The translations under genes were made by a program, and so were the position numbers. A stretch of DNA of 64,000 bases from Rachycentron canadum (Eukaryota; Chordata; Actinopteri; Carangiformes; Rachycentridae): contig CM076669.1 in assembly GCA_038496675.1 (NCBI GenBank), forward strand, positions 13,565,462 through 13,629,461, in the 5' to 3' direction. The notes under the pieces were generated by a model. That model did not search any database and was not told the origin of the DNA. It saw only the letters and a program-made list of their open reading frames with translations. Position 1 is the first letter of the stretch. The number at the start of each line of letters is the position of its first letter. Below are positions 62,963 to 64,000 of this stretch, in pieces.

Positions 62963-64000
62963 CTGCACCACCATGCCTAGATTAAATTTATTTATTATCA
63001 ATTTTTTATATATTAATTTTTCAGTTGCAGTTTGGTTGGCTATCTACCACAGAGGCAACTAGTATTGTTACCTACAGCCGCTAGGTGTAACATAATATCT
63101 CCCAGATTTATTTTTTCTTTCAGAGTCATTGTCCTTATTATTTCGATAATCAAACCACCATGTTAAGTTCATAGTCTGGAGAATGTACCTGAAGGGACAA
63201 AAGGGACCATCTTTTGTCTTTTTTCCAGTAGACACAGCCCATCACTGATCATAAGCTCTGCTAAAGGAAATGAACCAGGAAAAGTAACATCACAGTTCAT
63301 CTCTATTTTTCATGGGCACAGAGGTAATTAAGCCCAGACAAAGAGGTTGTAATGTTGACTCTCAGATGGAAGTAGAGACACATTTTGGATATGTCTTTTT
63401 TTTTATATTAAAATTTATTTCCAAGGGGCATGAATAAGCACATTACAATCAAGAGTTTTTATAGTGTTTATGATTTTAATATCTAGATTTTATGGTGTTA
63501 TACAGCTCAGTTATCTGGATTTGTAGTGGTTTGGATGTATTTATGTACATTTATGTATTTTCATGATGGCTTTTGTATGATGAAGTTTTTATGTTGCATC
63601 TTTTTTTCTTTTTTTTTTTACATATTTACATATTTTTTTACATATACAGCACATCATAAAGTTTTTTTTTATTATTATTCTTTATCAGCTTAAAATGCTG
63701 AGAATAACAAGCTTAATGTTACAATCAGTTTGTGAATAGGCTTGGACTCCTGAGCAGATTCAGACACAGGCAAAAAATGGAAGAAGTTTATTGGTTTAAC
63801 CAAGGCAGATTTGCTGTACACAGTCCTCTGGAAAGAGACTGCAGGAAAGCCAGTGAGTCCGAATATCCGAATAAGGTTTTGTCGGCTTGAATTAAAACCA
63901 GGGCTTTTGAGCAGGACTTAATGGGTGATGAGTTGCGGGTGTGTCAGGTTGCCAGGGCTGTGCCCAAATAAGGAGGAGACAGGGAAAGAAGGGAGACAAA
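62963..64000. other. Intergenic tail of the window
   Basis: AT-rich with T runs at 63399, 63602-63619 and 63662. The last 230 bases (from about 63775) change to more GC-balanced sequence (GAAGAAGTTTATTGGTTTAA, CTGCAGGAAAGCCAGTGAG, GCGGGTGTGTCAGGTTGCCA) that looks like part of a dispersed repeat continuing past the edge, but I cannot name it. Confidence 0.4.

Noticed and set aside
62621..63062. 119- and 138-codon open frames near the right end
   Set aside because: They run through a dispersed fish repeat that also occurs at 36.6-36.9 kb.

Overview
The window looks like nuclear DNA from a ray-finned (teleost, probably spiny-rayed) fish. It is AT-rich with one multi-exon vertebrate gene, GT/AG introns, many (CA)n, (CT)n and (AT)n microsatellites, and decayed Tc1/mariner, MITE, SINE-like and LTR-like repeats of kinds common in fish. 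Nothing bacterial, plasmid-like or CRISPR-like is present.

The one gene I can assemble completely is slc16a7 (monocarboxylate transporter 2, MCT2), on the + strand. A CpG-rich, TATA-like promoter and probable non-coding first exon lie near 12.6-12.8 kb. Four coding exons follow (21501-21717, 27804-27947, 29004-29807, 30408-30682), all joined in phase 1. They give a 479-residue protein with the MCT signature motifs and an MCT2-like C-terminus. The first usable poly(A) signal in the 3' region is at 32104.

Region by region: 1-12.6 kb is upstream intergenic DNA with a dead Tc1-like transposon (2961-3820), a short AGC-kinase-like (MAST-like) coding fragment (about 4795-4964, +), an unidentified coding-like open frame on the minus strand (5986-6402) and a non-autonomous element with long terminal inverted repeats (10731-11253). 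12.6-32.1 kb is slc16a7. 32.1-64 kb is a gene desert in which I find no convincing exon. It holds a cluster of repeats between 42 and 51 kb: three copies of an LTR-like family with a TATA box, two of them inverted around a short spacer; a TTAA-flanked MITE of about 450 bp; two SINE-like copies in opposite orientation; and other dispersed fish repeats.

I find no convincing new biological system. The items most worth a follow-up are the unidentified minus-strand open frame at 5986-6402, the MAST-like kinase fragment, and the LTR-like family at 42-45 kb.
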